Part shown: positions 45,973 through 57,236 of the stretch, piece by piece
Numbering within the stretch: position 1 is the stretch's first letter
How the letters are laid out: the number at the start of each line of letters is the position of its first letter
Assembly (NCBI GenBank): GCA_039881145.1
Contig: JAYKKI010000006.1
Location: 11,747,501 to 11,811,500, forward strand
Source: Druceiella hillmani
Lineage: Eukaryota > Arthropoda > Insecta > Lepidoptera > Hepialidae
Direction: 5' to 3'
Length of the DNA stretch: 64,000 nt
Notes under the pieces: model-generated
Seen by the model: the letters and a program-made list of their open reading frames with translations, nothing else
What the model was told of the DNA's origin: nothing
Databases searched by the model: none
Translations under genes and position numbers: made by a program

Positions 45973-48266
45973 ACAATAATATAAATTCATATTATGATCA
46001 CAATAGTAAAACTTTCATCTGATAAATGGAAAAAATTTAAGGACAGCAAAGGATCTAGCCGATGGGCTACCAAACTTGTAAATTATAATTGAAAATTTGT
46101 AACATTTGAAGTACTAAGAAATCTTTTGAATACATTTTCCTGAAATTAGCCGAGTTTTGGCTATTCTTAAAACATACTTATATTTACACCTGAAAGATCA
46201 GACAAAGGCTAATCTCGCACTGAAATTCCCAGACAGTTCTCTCCTTTGTTAGAGAAAGTTCGTACACATATTTTTGTCAAATAAGATCATTTAATTACAT
46301 TTTATTTCTCAGTTGACTATGGTCAAGCTGTAAAGTTACCTTGCAAGATATATAAAGTTTTCTGCAATTACAGCTTACCAAAATTACAATGCAATGTTAA
46401 AAGTAAAATAACCATTTTAATGTTTCATTACATGTAAAACTTTAACCAGCTTAACTTTTTTTATTCATACACGTTCAATTTCAAAGGAAATCAATAAAAT
46501 ATTTTAGTTAAGGTTACAATGTTTTCATCTACAACTATAAAATTTGCTTCAATAAAATTGAATAAACACAATACACTGCTATAAACAGAATGACTGACGT
46601 AAATCAATCTTGTAATCTTTTCTTCATCTTGAAGCTAATTTAACTAATGTTTGTATGTGTAAGTGGTTTAAATAAATGAGGAGAATCTAATGAAATGCAG
46701 TGACTTTAGGACAAATGTGATAAATGGTCAATAACGGAGTATCATAGCAACTACTATATCCCTTCCTTGAGGACTATTAAAATGTTCATTTACAATCTCT
46801 TAACAGAAGAGAATCAAAGTTGAAAACAAAAATTTTCTTTACATAAATTATTAATATAATAAATTTTATGCATCTGGCACTTTCCTTAAGCCATAGTGCA
46901 ACTGAATCAAATGCAAAAAATATTAATGAATTTAGAACCAAAGTTAAAAATTATTGACTTGTAGTTTCCCTCATTCTTGTTATCTATTAGGCCGTAGTCT
47001 ATCCACACCAAATTAATAAAACACTGAACTAAAAAAAAAGAAACTAGATACTATGTGATCTGAATTAAAATTTTTAGTACATTATATAGCAAAACAACAC
47101 ATTTTAATTTATAGCTAAGGGTGTATTAAGAAAATAAATTTAATGAAACAATTTAATGAGATACATTTTGTATAAAATCTTCAAAGAACTAAAAAAAATG
47201 ACCAGTGATGCATTTGTTTTCATTAAAACAATTTTATGAATAATATTATCCAATATTACATCGAATTATTTGAAGATTTTGCTACTAATATATGCAAAAT
47301 CCAAAATGTTACATATGGCTTGCGATAATTACAAATAGTGCATTAGTCGTAAACGATAACATATTGAAGAAAGAATAGTCAGCGATAAGTATGGGGATTA
47401 TAATTAGTATATAAATTAGTATAAATTTTATTTCAATTAAAGAGAAAAACTTGCTTTCAGTAAAATGCATTCGTGTACCGATTCTTTTTTATTCAAGAAC
47501 ATTTTATGACATTGAGATTTTTTCAAAATTTTATTTTATGTAGTTTTCAATTCGCATTTACATCTGTATTGAAATGTTTCCAGAAATTACTCAATACTAA
47601 TTATTAGAAAATTAATATTTATATGAATTTGTTAACGTTAACAGCAATTTGCGATAAAAGGATTACTGACATAATTTATTTATTTAAGTAGATAGTAGTG
47701 AGAAATAACACTGTATAAATAAACAAAAGATAAGTATATAGGCCATCGATCTATATATTTATATAGACACGAGCGTGTTATATGCAATTTAACACATTTT
47801 ACAGACTTTTTATTGATAGAAATTTCAACGACGGGCGTGAGGAATCAAACAGTTTAATTAAGTACGACTGTTTAATGACGGTAGAACGAACTCTGTCAAT
47901 TTGTTGTAAGATTTTTTTAGCTTAGATTATTTTCAGTAAATACTCGTATGTATACTTTTTAGTCCCATTCTTTTAGTAATACATTTGATCGTTATAATAA
48001 ATTATACACTTATAAAACCACAATAAAACCAAGTTCACTATATCACACTACAGGTGGAATCTTTAAAAAAAATAGTTAAAATAACTTTTCAAGCGTATGC
48101 ACGTCTATTTATTCTCTATACACGGAATACTAAATAGTCATTTAGTAGTTACGCAATTAATATTATAGTTTACATGTATATAATGTAAGAAAATAGACAA
48201 AGCATCATTAATATAACAGACTTTTGTTGAATCAACATGGATGAATTTTCCACATTATTTACTCAC

Positions 48267-48367
48267 CGTTTACTGACTGCATGGTTATCCTTAAGCTTCA
48301 CCGTATCTTCGTTTTGCTTAGAGGGATTCGATGACGATGCGTAATGGGGATTAACATTCTGAGCCAT
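48267..48367 (-). CDS. UBE2C: Ubiquitin-conjugating enzyme E2 C, exon 1
   Basis: The ATG at 48367-48365 starts MAQNVNPHYASSSNPSKQNE and the exon ends ...HAVSKR with the last Arg codon split at a GTGAGT donor. This is the short, unstructured, polar N-terminal extension typical of UBE2C, which limits chain building by the APC/C. The start is chosen over an upstream in-frame ATG (48589) because the extension length then matches the human protein and the upstream residues do not resemble the family. Confidence 0.9.
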
Positions 48368-50079
48368 CTTCCAGTCAACACAAAAATCGAAAACGATGCT
48401 CCCAATTTTTCTGTTGCAATTACAACTTCCTGTTAATTTACAAACGCTCCAATCAAATATGACAGCCAAGTAAAATGGCGGCTTATTGATGGTTTTTAGT
48501 GACATCTGTTGGGGTATTTCCAAGCTACGGAAAATTGATCCGTTCCGAAAAACATTTTTACTGCCATCGATGAAACACTTCGTGTGCACACCAACTATGG
48601 AGGAAAGAATCTATACCGCTGTCACTAACCTTTATTAGAAATTAATAATATTTTCAAGAAATTATAACATTTTATGCATAGGAAAGAAACCGATTTTTTT
48701 ACCAATCATGAGTGAGATCTAATTTTAAAATATTAAATTATCATTGTTATATATTTATTTAAGTAGATAGTAGTACAATATGCTATCTTCAGCACACAAT
48801 GTTTTTAGTTAAGGCACTAGGATTTGTTTCCAATCTAATACGACGACGAAACCTTTATTTATAGTATTATAAAACTTCTATACACGTGTCTATACTTGAG
48901 AAGATTCTTTAAAAAATAATAGAATATGCTTCTCGGAACTCAAAACGCATTATTGTATAAATTATTTCTATCTATCTGTCCGCCCGTTCGTCATGGTACC
49001 GCCGATTTGAATAAAATCTTTACTAATATAATTCTTGAATTTCAAATTAAAATATTGGAGTACCGTTCCATACTTGGCAAACATTTCTTAATAACCCTTT
49101 TGTTTATTTATTTGAGCATCACATGAGAATTGTAGATTTAAATGAAACTTTTATGAGATTATAATTAAGATATGAATTAAAATACTTTTATTATCAAGTA
49201 TTATTTAACTTGAAATTCAATTATTAGCAAACAAAACTAAGCCTATAAATACTGATCTGATAAATAGAAATTTTTAAAACTAAAACAGCGATTTGGTTTA
49301 AAGCTCAACATAAAGTATAATATAGTTTTATTATAGTCATCAAGGATACCTCTGATATGCGAACGTTATGCAAACTAATATGCAAGTTATTTGTATTTCG
49401 ATACAAGGTACTTTTGACCATCTCAAAAGTATCCTGTATCATTATTTCTTGCAGAAAAATTCCGTTGCGAAATTTAAAAAATCTACTTTCGAGATAACTA
49501 AAAGCTTTATCATATACTTTTGAGATGTGTAAGTAATATATAGACATTGCACTATTTATTGACATGCAATACTAAATTTTCATTATTCTATAAAAAAACA
49601 TTGCGTTTCATCCTATAAAAATAACGCCAAAATTCAAATTGAAAAGTAGCCTGCATGCTAATTCGAATTAGTAACTATCTTGAAAAGGTTTATGAAAATC
49701 TATCCAATTGTTCATGTGTGCCTGAATAAGAAACATTCAAAATTTCCCAATTTTCTCATCATATTATTTGAAAATCCTAAAATAATTTTCTTTGCGTGCA
49801 AACATTTTTTTCAAATAAAATTAAATAATCATACTCTTTTTCAAAACCGATAAAATAAATTGTTTCTTGTTAGACTATAGAATAAAACTACTAGTTAAAT
49901 TAACGATTTGATTTGGTAATTTTCGTTATGCTTTAGGTAATAATATTACTGCACTTACTGGTAGTAACAATAACTGAAACTATAAAAAGTACTACACGTG
50001 TGTTTGACATACCATTTGACGTACCGTATCTATTCTGTTATTTGACGTTCGCTTTGTTTTGTCCAAATATTTTGTCATA
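48368..50079. promoter_or_regulatory. Intergenic region between divergent UBE2C and NOP9
   Basis: Promoters of both genes should lie here. Near UBE2C, GTAAAATGGCGG (about 48470) contains a YY1/Pho-like GCCAT on the - strand. Near NOP9, CTATAAAAAG (about 49980) and an ACACGTGT E-box (about 49994) sit 80-100 bp before the ATG. 48920-49060 has wording of a dispersed insect repeat (CTATCTGTCCGCCCGTTCG). No gene is present. Confidence 0.4.
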
Positions 50080-50275
50080 ATGGATACGACAAACGCAAAT
50101 GATTATCAAAAGAAGAAATCTAGGAAAAAAAAGAAGAGTGTATTATCTAATGCCCGTAAATATGCAAAGAAAGGACAAATGGGCAGAGGGACCAAAATGC
50201 CTGATGATACTTACCAATATTTCGTTGGTATCTTAGAGGTTATGAAAAATGGTTTAGATAATGAAGAAGAAATGA
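50080..50275 (+). CDS. NOP9: Nucleolar protein 9, exon 1
   Basis: NOP9 is a Pumilio-type protein of the nucleolus that binds pre-18S rRNA and is needed for small-subunit maturation. The exon starts MDTTNANDYQKKKSRKKKKS, a basic nucleolar-targeting run, continues with YFVGILEVMKNG, and ends EEM plus one base at a GTATGT donor. The ATG at 50080 is the first in the frame. The exon is short and its identity depends on joining exon 2. Confidence 0.8.
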
Positions 50276-51329
50276 GTATGTATTAGAGATATTTATTTAT
50301 ATTTCATGCAATTGCATTTTTTTTAAATTTGCTTATTTTTTTTAAAGATATTTCCTACTTTAATGAATTTTGCCTCTACATTATCATGTTTAACTTCGGT
50401 CTTATTACGTTATCTAGAAAGCTCCTGTTAAATAAAATATTCAGTGTTTGCCTATTAGAGCAAAGTGATTAGCCCATCTTTGAATGATTAATTTTCATCT
50501 TTGAATCACCTGCACAACCGTAAGACCAAAATGTGGATATTGATCTCACAGTCATGCAGGGTGATACCGAGCATTGCTCTTTCCATAGCGGTCTGCGTGA
50601 CTCAGAGGTCTTATCTTTATAAATGGAAACTGACAGAATACACTTCTTAAATACTATTTCTGTTATCACAACGCACAAATTGCTGTGTAAAATTTTCCCA
50701 TCAGCACCAAAAGCTAACTGGTTTTTGCTACTCAATGTGTTGAGCTTTAGGCCTACTTTTTCAAATGTTTTTTCAGGTCTTCAAATACGACTAATGTATC
50801 TTCTATGTTTTTTGAAAAACAACACTAGGTTATTAGCAAAGCGCATGTTGGTTAGTTTATCCCAGTCTACTTTGATGCCCTTGTCCTTCTAATCGACTTG
50901 TCTAGAGATGTTTTCCAAAGCAGTATCTCCCTGACAAACTCCTCTGGTCGGATGGAATTTATTAGTTGTTTTGAGTAGACTGATGATAGTAATAAATGTA
51001 TTTTATGATAGAAAAATTATTTTATTATTAATATTGTAAGAACATACATCCCTATTTCCAAATATATTTCTTTCGCATCATTCAATCACTTTCGTCAACT
51101 TATATGTTTTATCCCTGTATCTTTTTATATATATAACCAAAATTAGATTTAACATTTTTATTAAACTTGTCTTTTTTCTTATACAAAATCTCCTCGATTT
51201 AGATGATTTACACCTTCTATGCTTTCTTCTTTTACTCTTTATGTATATATTTGATTCAGCAATCTTTCAAAATCCACATTATATAAACATTGACGTTACT
51301 CTAATTTTTTATTATTATATGTTTTTCAG
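50276..51329 (+). other. NOP9: NOP9 intron 1, with a LINE relic on the opposite strand
   Basis: A 1.05-kb phase-1 intron. 50440-50960 contains a reverse-transcriptase relic (- strand); the rest is AT-rich up to the acceptor TTTTTCAG. Confidence 0.7.
50440..50960 (-). pseudogene. RTE-like LINE reverse transcriptase relic
   Basis: Read down from about 50950: EEFVREILLW, LVVFEDLKKHLKK-type words with SKNIEDT, then TQLAFGADGK-like residues and near 50600-50500 a YGKSNARYHPA/HDCEINIH region matching the QRAMERAMLGIxLxD part of RTE-like LINEs, all in shifting frames. It is a small dead fragment inside the NOP9 intron. Confidence 0.6.
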
Positions 51330-52381
51330 CCATGATGGTAAACAATGTGCTGGAAAGAACAGTCGGTGATGAAATTAACATTGTCGGTAATCAATTGGGT
51401 TGCAGAGTTATAGAGTTATTACTCCCACATTCTTCACCAGCAGATCTTGAACGATATATTACGGTACTGTCCGAAGACCTACGTCGCTTGTGTTCTGATA
51501 ATTTTTCGAGCCATGTCATCGAAACACTTCTTAGAGTGTCCTGCCAAAGAGCAACACATCATTTGCAAACAGATCAAGAGAATTTACAAAATGACAGTGA
51601 TTCTAATAATGAAGAACTACCGATTAAGAAAAAGAGAGTCGAAACTACAAAGAAGTCAAAATATACCACAGAGCATATAGAAAAATGTAATGAATTTACT
51701 TTAAAAGTTGGTCGTTATGCTCTGAATAACTTGGAAGATTTCGTGTGGGATTCATATGCAAATCATATCTTACGATGTGCCATTAAATGTTTAAGTGGAG
51801 TTACAATGATGCCAGGTGAAAAACCGAAGATAAATATTTTTAAAAAAGCAGATTTGTCGAATACCTTAAATAATGTGCATACGGGTAAACTAGAATACAA
51901 GATAGTGCCCGATGAGTACAAAAGCATTGTGAAAGATTGCGCGAGTCGTCTATGTCAGTGGCCCCAGTTTAAAGACTTGCCTTATGAAAATTTGACATCG
52001 GGTTTAGTACAGGTGCTATTATTTGGTCTCAAGAATGTTGATAAAAAGCTCTTAAGACATATCTTGAAACAAATTTTAGATGAGAGTTTTGTACCGAGTG
52101 ACTGGGTGAACCAGGACTCAGAAGTTAAAGAAGACAAGAAGATTGGGGACATAACAGAGGATAATTCAGCTGTTCTGGAAGTAGAATGTCAGATTCCCCC
52201 AGTTTTCAAGAGTGATTCAGCAGTAAGGCTACTGGAAGCTGCGTTAGCTGTTGCGAAGAAGAAAAGTTACACGCAAATTTATGCAAAGTGCTTTATAAAT
52301 CGATTACATATTTTGGTTACAAACTCTAAGTTGAATTTTGCAGTTCAGAGGCTTTTTGATAATTGTAATATTGTGGAAGAG
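51330..52381 (+). CDS. NOP9: Nucleolar protein 9, exon 2 (Pumilio-type repeats)
   Basis: The acceptor TTTTTCAG ends at 51329; two bases complete a Thr codon and the frame continues MMVNNVLERTVGDEINIVGN. Pumilio-like helical repeats are visible: GNQLGCRVIELLLPHSS, CSDNFSSHVIETLLR, an inserted basic linker (PIKKKRVETTKKSK) and WDSYANHILRCAIKCLSG, then ENLTSGLVQVLLFGLKNV. This order, with GSR/SSH-type residues at helix starts and a charged insert, is that of NOP9, not of classic Pumilio. The exon ends ...NIVEE at a GTAAGG donor in phase 0; the frame reading through the donor stops at 52429. Confidence 0.92.
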
Positions 52382-52949
52382 GTAAGGCTTTATGCTAGTT
52401 TCAACTTACAAGTAAAATTGTTTGTTTAAGTGTGGCGAGTGACTGTAAAGAAATATTTTTTAGACATTCATTTCCTTTTTAGGGTCCCGTAGTAAAACTA
52501 GAAACTCTTATAGTTTTGCCATTTATGTCTGTTTGCCTGTCTGTATGTTACAGTTGTTTTACTTGCAGACTTTTAGGGCTATAAAGCTAAAATTTGGCAT
52601 AGTTATATATATTTATAAAGCCTCCAAAGTTATGAAATAAAAATAAAAAAGTTTTTATTGTACTATGGCAGCACGGTTAATTTTTTTTGTACACTCTATT
52701 TTGTAGGGTATTGTTGAATATTGAAATATTGGGAGTATGTCATGAACACTATTCAATATAGGTATCAATTTACGTAATATTAAGCTTTAAAGTGGTAATT
52801 TTTGTTAGAGTTGGGTGTCATCTCTACAAGTTAAATCGCTGCTTTTGAATATTGAAATGTATTCACAATAGTAGTATATATAACGAAATTAAAAGAAAAA
52901 TTATCACAGCTAAGTACTGTTTACTAGATTACGTATAATATTTGATCAA

Positions 52950-54240
52950 CTTATGACATATAGTTGGGTATATGAAAACTTCATAGAGACGCTCATCATC
53001 AGTTCCTGTCGGAGCATAGGGCAGACGTAAAATTTCTCCATTTTGTGCGGTCAGCGGCCAGTTGCTTAACCTCTCTCCAGGTCTTTCCAGCTGTCTACTT
53101 CTTCCTGAACCGTTCTCTGCCAAGTCTTTTTTGGTCGGCCACGTCGTCTTGCTCCTTGGGGATTCCAGTCGAGGGCTGCCTTCTCGATGGCATCATCAGC
53201 CTTTCGTAACGTGTGGCCGATCCAACGCCACTTCCTCTCTGTAATCTGGTCTGCGATGGGTTTTTGGTCTGTTTCAGCCCACAGCTCCTCATTGCTCTTC
53301 ACCTCCGGCCATCTCACGTTCATGATGCGGCGAAGGCATCTGATCACGAAGACCTGTAGTTGGTGGGTGAGACGTTTGGAGACCCTCCACGTCTCACAGC
53401 CGTACATCAGGACGGATTTGACATTGGTGTTGAAGAGTCTGATCTTCGTCCTTTTGGAAATGGATCCACTTCTCCACACCGGATATAGCTGGACGAACGC
53501 TCCATTTGCCTTTCTCACCCTGCTCTTCCTCCTCGGCTCCTCCGTCCCTCGTCACCATACTTCCGAAAGCTCTCTACCTTCTCGACATTCTTGTCGCCCA
53601 GCTTCAGGGGTGTATCAACAGTGGTATTGAGGCGCATCTCTTTCATCTTGCCGACGTTGATTTTGAGCCCCACTCTCTTTGCTTCGGCCTGCCCCCTCTT
53701 CAACTTGTCTTCAATGTCTCTGAAGCATCCCGCCAGAAGACAATTGTCATCCACGAATTCGAGGTCCTCCAGCCTGTCTGTCATTCCCCACTGGATTCCT
53801 TGTCTTCTGCCATTTACGACTTTCCGCATCACCCTGTCAAGGACAAGCAGGAATAGTATTGGGGAAAGAATGCACCCCTGTCTTACTCCTGTATTGACGC
53901 TGATGGACTGCGTCAGGGTTCCCTCGTGCAAGACTTGACACTGGTAGTCCGTGTACATCTCCTTGAGGATGTTGAGGCTTTTCATGGGGTTGCCATACTC
54001 TGCCAGGGTGTTCCACATGACTGTTCTGTTGACCGAGTCAAATGCCTTCTCGAAGTCAATGAAGGTGTTCTGCCATTCCGAGCTTTGTTCTAGGATGATC
54101 CTCAAGATGTTTATGAGATCCAAGCAGTTCCTGTGTTTTCGGAAGCCCGCCTGCTCTTTTCTGAGTCGCTGCTCCACCGCTTCCTTGATGCGCTCCAAGA
54201 TGACGCGGGAGAGAATTTTGAGAGGAGAGTAATGCCCCGC
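52950..54240 (-). pseudogene. RTE-like LINE reverse transcriptase, 3' half
   Basis: Two long frames (54198-53515 and 53518-53066) with one frameshift between them, then a short tail to about 52950. Motifs: KEQAGFRKHRNC, NTFIDFEKAFDSVNR, NTGVRQGCILSPILFLL, the catalytic site as EFVDDNCLLA (usual FADD changed to FVDD), KINVGKMKEMRLN, YGCETWRVSK, FVIRCLRRIMNVRWPEVKSN, WRWIGHTLRKADD, WNPQGARRRGRPKKTWQRTV. These are the classic order of this LINE group. The copy is CG-rich compared with the intron and only lightly damaged, so it is fairly young. It lacks the endonuclease. Confidence 0.9.
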
Positions 54241-54299
54241 CAGTTGTTACAGTCGGTAATGTCACCTTTCTTGGGCCCATACAAGTGATTTAAATCAAT

Positions 54300-54570
54300 T
54301 GTAAAAATAACTTTGTATTTTAAAATATAGATATTATGTCAGTGAAAGAGGTACTAGGCAACATATATTTACATAGTGAATATAGTAATATTATTCCAAT
54401 ATGCCCCATGTTTTCATGCCAGTGAAAGATATAGTAGGCTACGTATTTACATTGTGAAAAAGTTATATTTGTGAATAATTTAATAGAAATATTATGTACG
54501 CTTAATAACACTCGTAGTGCAAGGGCTACTTGTACTTGACAGGTTTTTTGATTGATGCAATCAATTAACT
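54300..54570. repeat. Repeat body related to 63040-63240
   Basis: Shares with 63040-63240, in order, TTTAATAGAAA, GTGCAAGG or GTTGTGCTTG, and CTTGTACTTGACAGGTTTTT versus CTTGTACTTAACAGGTTCAA, then CATAACACAATTAA versus CATTAACAACACAATT. It also has an internal direct repeat of CAGTGAAAGA...TTTACAT.GTGAA (54339 and 54421). At both sites a hammerhead-like foldback copy follows on the right. Confidence 0.65.
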
Positions 54571-54739
54571 TATAATTGATTCATAACACAATTAAATGAA
54601 ACTACGTGATGTAGTATTTCTACTTTCTTGAGAATAATGAATTTCTACAAAATTAACGCCATATATATTCAATGATTCATAACACAATTAAATGAAACAA
54701 CGTGATGTAGTATTATTTCTACTTTCATTAAGTCCTTTA

Positions 54740-54780
54740 CCACGACCTAGGTTTCGTTCTATTACAACATCTTCAGGTAG
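54740..54780 (-). ncRNA. Hammerhead-like core, copy 3
   Basis: On the - strand: CUAC, CUGAAGA, GUUGU/AGAAC (one stem II mismatch), GAAA, CC-UA-GGU, C, GUGG. The catalytic residues are kept; N7 is A instead of C, and stem I has a U-G pair. Confidence 0.5.
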
Positions 54781-54842
54781 GATATTAGCAAAGAATCTTT
54801 GCTAATATCCTACCTGACGGGAAAGAATTCTTTGCTAATATC

Positions 54843-54883
54843 CCACCTGACGATGTTGTATTACAACCAAACCTAGGTCGTGG
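54843..54883 (+). ncRNA. Hammerhead-like core, copy 4 (G12 lost)
   Basis: On the + strand: CCAC, CUGACGA, GUUGU/ACAAC, CAAA in place of GAAA, CC-UA-GGU, C, GUGG. Only G12 is changed, to C. Confidence 0.5.
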
Positions 54884-55047
54884 TAAAGAACTTAAAGAAA
54901 GTAGAAATAATACTACATCACGTAGTTTCATTTAATTGTGAATAATGAATTTCTACAAAATTAACGCCAAATATATTAAATGATTCATAACACAATTATA
55001 TGAAACTACGTGATGTAATATTATTTCTACTTTCTTTAAGTTCTTTA

Positions 55048-55088
55048 CCACGACCTAAGTTTCGTTGTATTACAACATCGTCAGGTGG
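55048..55088 (-). ncRNA. Hammerhead-like core, copy 5 (all core residues kept)
   Basis: On the - strand: CCAC, CUGACGA, stem GUUGU/ACAAC, GAAA, CU-UA-GGU (a G-U pair in stem III), C, GUGG. This is one of the two best copies. Next to stem I, UCUUU and AAAGA on either side could extend the stem across an internal loop. Confidence 0.55.
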
Positions 55089-56100
55089 GATATTAGCAAA
55101 GAATTCTTTCCCGTCAGGTGGGATATTAGCAAAGAATCTTTAAATACTGAGGATTGGGGGCAAAATAAAGTCTATAAAAATTAAATTTTAGGAGAGCTTA
55201 TTTGTTTTTTAGGGTTTTGCACTGAGCTTACTATAGTTTTATCTGATTGAAGTTTTCATATAGTCTATAGTGTCTCTATGGATGTAGGCTTTACAATATC
55301 ATTTTAGAATGTGCAGGTGATAAGTAATAATGATTTGATTGAAAGAAATCGAAGTCTACTGATTGTATTTTTAAAAAAAATAAAAAACCATTATAGTTAC
55401 ATTAAAATAATTGGCATGTATTGGTTATTATTGCACATTGTCTTTAATGATACAAAATTGCACCATAATAGTGTGTTTGAGCTAAACAAACTAAATCGTT
55501 ATAGTTACATCAAAACAATATTTGAATTTTTTGTTACAAGTTTAGGCGTAAATGGACATAGTTAATACCTTTTTCGTTCGGTGAAAAGACGGTAGTAAGA
55601 CGGTAGTAAATGATAAAAGTCAATAAACATAATGTGAAAAGACATGGTTATGTGGAAGAATTCATGAAACATGTTTCGATCACAATGAAATTTTTTTAAA
55701 TAAGGTTAATCTTTAAAAATATTCGAAAATTTTGGAGGACCGCTGGTTATATTAGTAAAGAGTACAAGTGATATATGTCAGAACTCGATGTTGTGTTTCT
55801 CTATCATTGTTGTCCAAACTAAATCAGTTAGAGGAGTTGTAATTTAATGAACAAATGAATTGTAAGCAGAAAATTGTTTCGTTTCAAAACAGTTTCATTA
55901 CTTGATCATAATCAATACACTATATTTATATACATCAGATCTTTGATCTATACACAATATATAAATACGTTTTATTGTTTGGGAAATACATTTCATAAAA
56001 GTTTTATTATCTATTTAGAAAGCCATTCTTATTTGCTGAACAGATATAAATCGGTAAGTTGTCACTTTCCTTCATGTTAAGAGTGGGTTTTTACTTGCAG

Positions 56101-56229
56101 TTTGAGCCAATGTTCGATGAAGTATCAACCAAGTTTGAAGCAATATTGGCCTGCGGAAACACTGGAGTTCTAGTGGCGATTGCTAAAGCTTGTGATCGTT
56201 TGAAATCAAAACAGACACATTTTGTAGCG
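56101..56229 (+). CDS. NOP9: Nucleolar protein 9, exon 3
   Basis: Acceptor TTACTTGCAG ends at 56100 and donor GTAAGTG starts at 56230; 43 codons in phase 0. It encodes FEPMFDEVSTKFEAILACGN and TGVLVAIAKACDRLKSKQ, a helical repeat that follows the NFAVQRLFDNC repeat of exon 2, as in other NOP9 proteins. Confidence 0.9.
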
Positions 56230-57004
56230 GTAAGTGAATAGTATTTTATGTTGCATGTAATAATATAGGAAATCAAAGAAGAAAGTTAAAAGAAAACTAA
56301 TTCTTACGGCTGTACTTAACACATTGTTTTGCGGGTAGTTTTTATCGCGAGCTAACACGTGGCACGGACCATTTTTGCTAATTTTTTGCATAAATGGCAA
56401 CGTTCAGTAAAGTTACGATCACTTTAGTTTTACATATTTTTTTCAATGAAACTTTTTGTGATTTATTATAAAATGTATACTGAACTATTTGTCTTAAATT
56501 TTAAACAGGAAAATACTGGAAAACTCACTGGAAATTGAAATAAAAGTAATAAAATATGTAAAAATTCCGATTTATTGAAAATATTTTGAAAAAAGTACAA
56601 TATGTAAAAAAAGAATGTAAAAAAAGGAAGAATGAAGTTTTAGTAGTATTTTTTTGTGTTAATCGTTCAAAACATTTTTCCCCTTGAAAGGGAATCTCAA
56701 AATGTTTACACATGTAACTTGTTTCGTTTTGTTTTTGTGTGCTGCGCAAACCCGACATTGCTTTTTGGAAATTTTTTTTGCCAGTTTTACTATTTTTTTA
56801 AATTTTTTACTCTTGAAGTTTTTTGTAATAGATGTGGGTGGTCTGGGGCCTGATGGGTCCAGATGGTCAGTGGTTTGATCCAATATTCCAGTAGAATTAG
56901 AAAGCCAATACAGAGCTGTTTCGTAAAGAAATTTTTTGTATTTAATTTTCCGTGCATGTACTGAATTTAATATATCTCTAATATAATATAACTCTAGATC
57001 ATAA

Positions 57005-57236
57005 GTTACATTCAGTAGCTAGTAGATTAAGCTCGGCTGCGTTTGCAGTTAGAAAAATTAGGCAGCTGACTGAAGCAGTGACGGCCAGGTTAGTTTATTT
57101 TGCTTATTTTCACAGCATTATGTCGTATGGTATTACGCTGTGGGGCAGCGCTGCAAATATTAAAACTATTTTTATTCTGCAAAAGAGAGCAGTCCGAGCC
57201 ATATGTAATATGAAACCTCGAGAATCTGTAAAAGAT
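57005..57236 (+). pseudogene. Jockey-like reverse transcriptase C-terminal fragment
   Basis: The frame reads LVASRLSSAAFAVRKIRQLT, YFAYFHSIMSYGITLWGSAA and IFILQKRAVRAICNMKPRES, the usual region after the polymerase domain in Jockey/CR1-type LINEs (SYGIxLWG ... LQKRAxRxI). It stops abruptly at the piggyBac fragment. Confidence 0.8.

Larger units (their letters stand above)
43035..48266 (-). other. UBE2C: UBE2C intron 1
   Basis: A 5.2-kb phase-2 intron. It contains (TA)n at 43144-43163, a possible terminal-inverted-repeat element (43214-43948), a 111-bp direct repeat (44392-44565), a long AT/ATACAT microsatellite (44570-44727), a TG/TA-rich run (45265-45365) and a possible SINE (45907-45972). 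Between 46000 and 48250 only AT-rich sequence is seen. Confidence 0.7.
54580..55140. repeat. Foldback array with three hammerhead-like cores
   Basis: In order: a deleted arm (54585-54630), a spacer (AATGAATTTCTACAAAATTA), a left arm with copy 3 (54672-54797), a right arm with copy 4 (54800-54945), the spacer again, and another left arm with copy 5 (54982-55140). Several arms end in GATATTAGCAAAGAAT or its complement. The arms match those at 40.6 kb and 63.7 kb. Confidence 0.93.
52382..56100 (+). other. NOP9: NOP9 intron 2
   Basis: A 3.7-kb intron. 52475-52625 has the wording of a common insect dispersed repeat (AGGGTCCCGTAGTAAAACTAG, TATAGTTTTGCCATT, GTCTGTTTGCCTGTCTG). It is followed by a LINE relic (52950-54240, - strand), a repeat body (54300-54570), the hammerhead-like foldback array (54580-55140), and AT-rich sequence. 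Confidence 0.7.

Noticed and set aside
48368..48589. 74-residue N-terminal extension of UBE2C from an upstream in-frame ATG
   Set aside because: It would make the protein much longer than any UBE2C, and the residues do not look like the family. The ATG at 48367 gives a normal length.
50059..50079. N-terminal extension of NOP9 starting at a TTG
   Set aside because: The first ATG is at 50080; the extension has no ATG and is explained by 5' UTR.
53187..54232. Long + strand frames over the LINE relic
   Set aside because: They are antisense shadows of the CG-rich reverse-transcriptase frames on the - strand.
56525..56883. Overlapping short frames on both strands
   Set aside because: No domain recognised, low-complexity F/K-rich translations, and they lie inside NOP9 intron 3.
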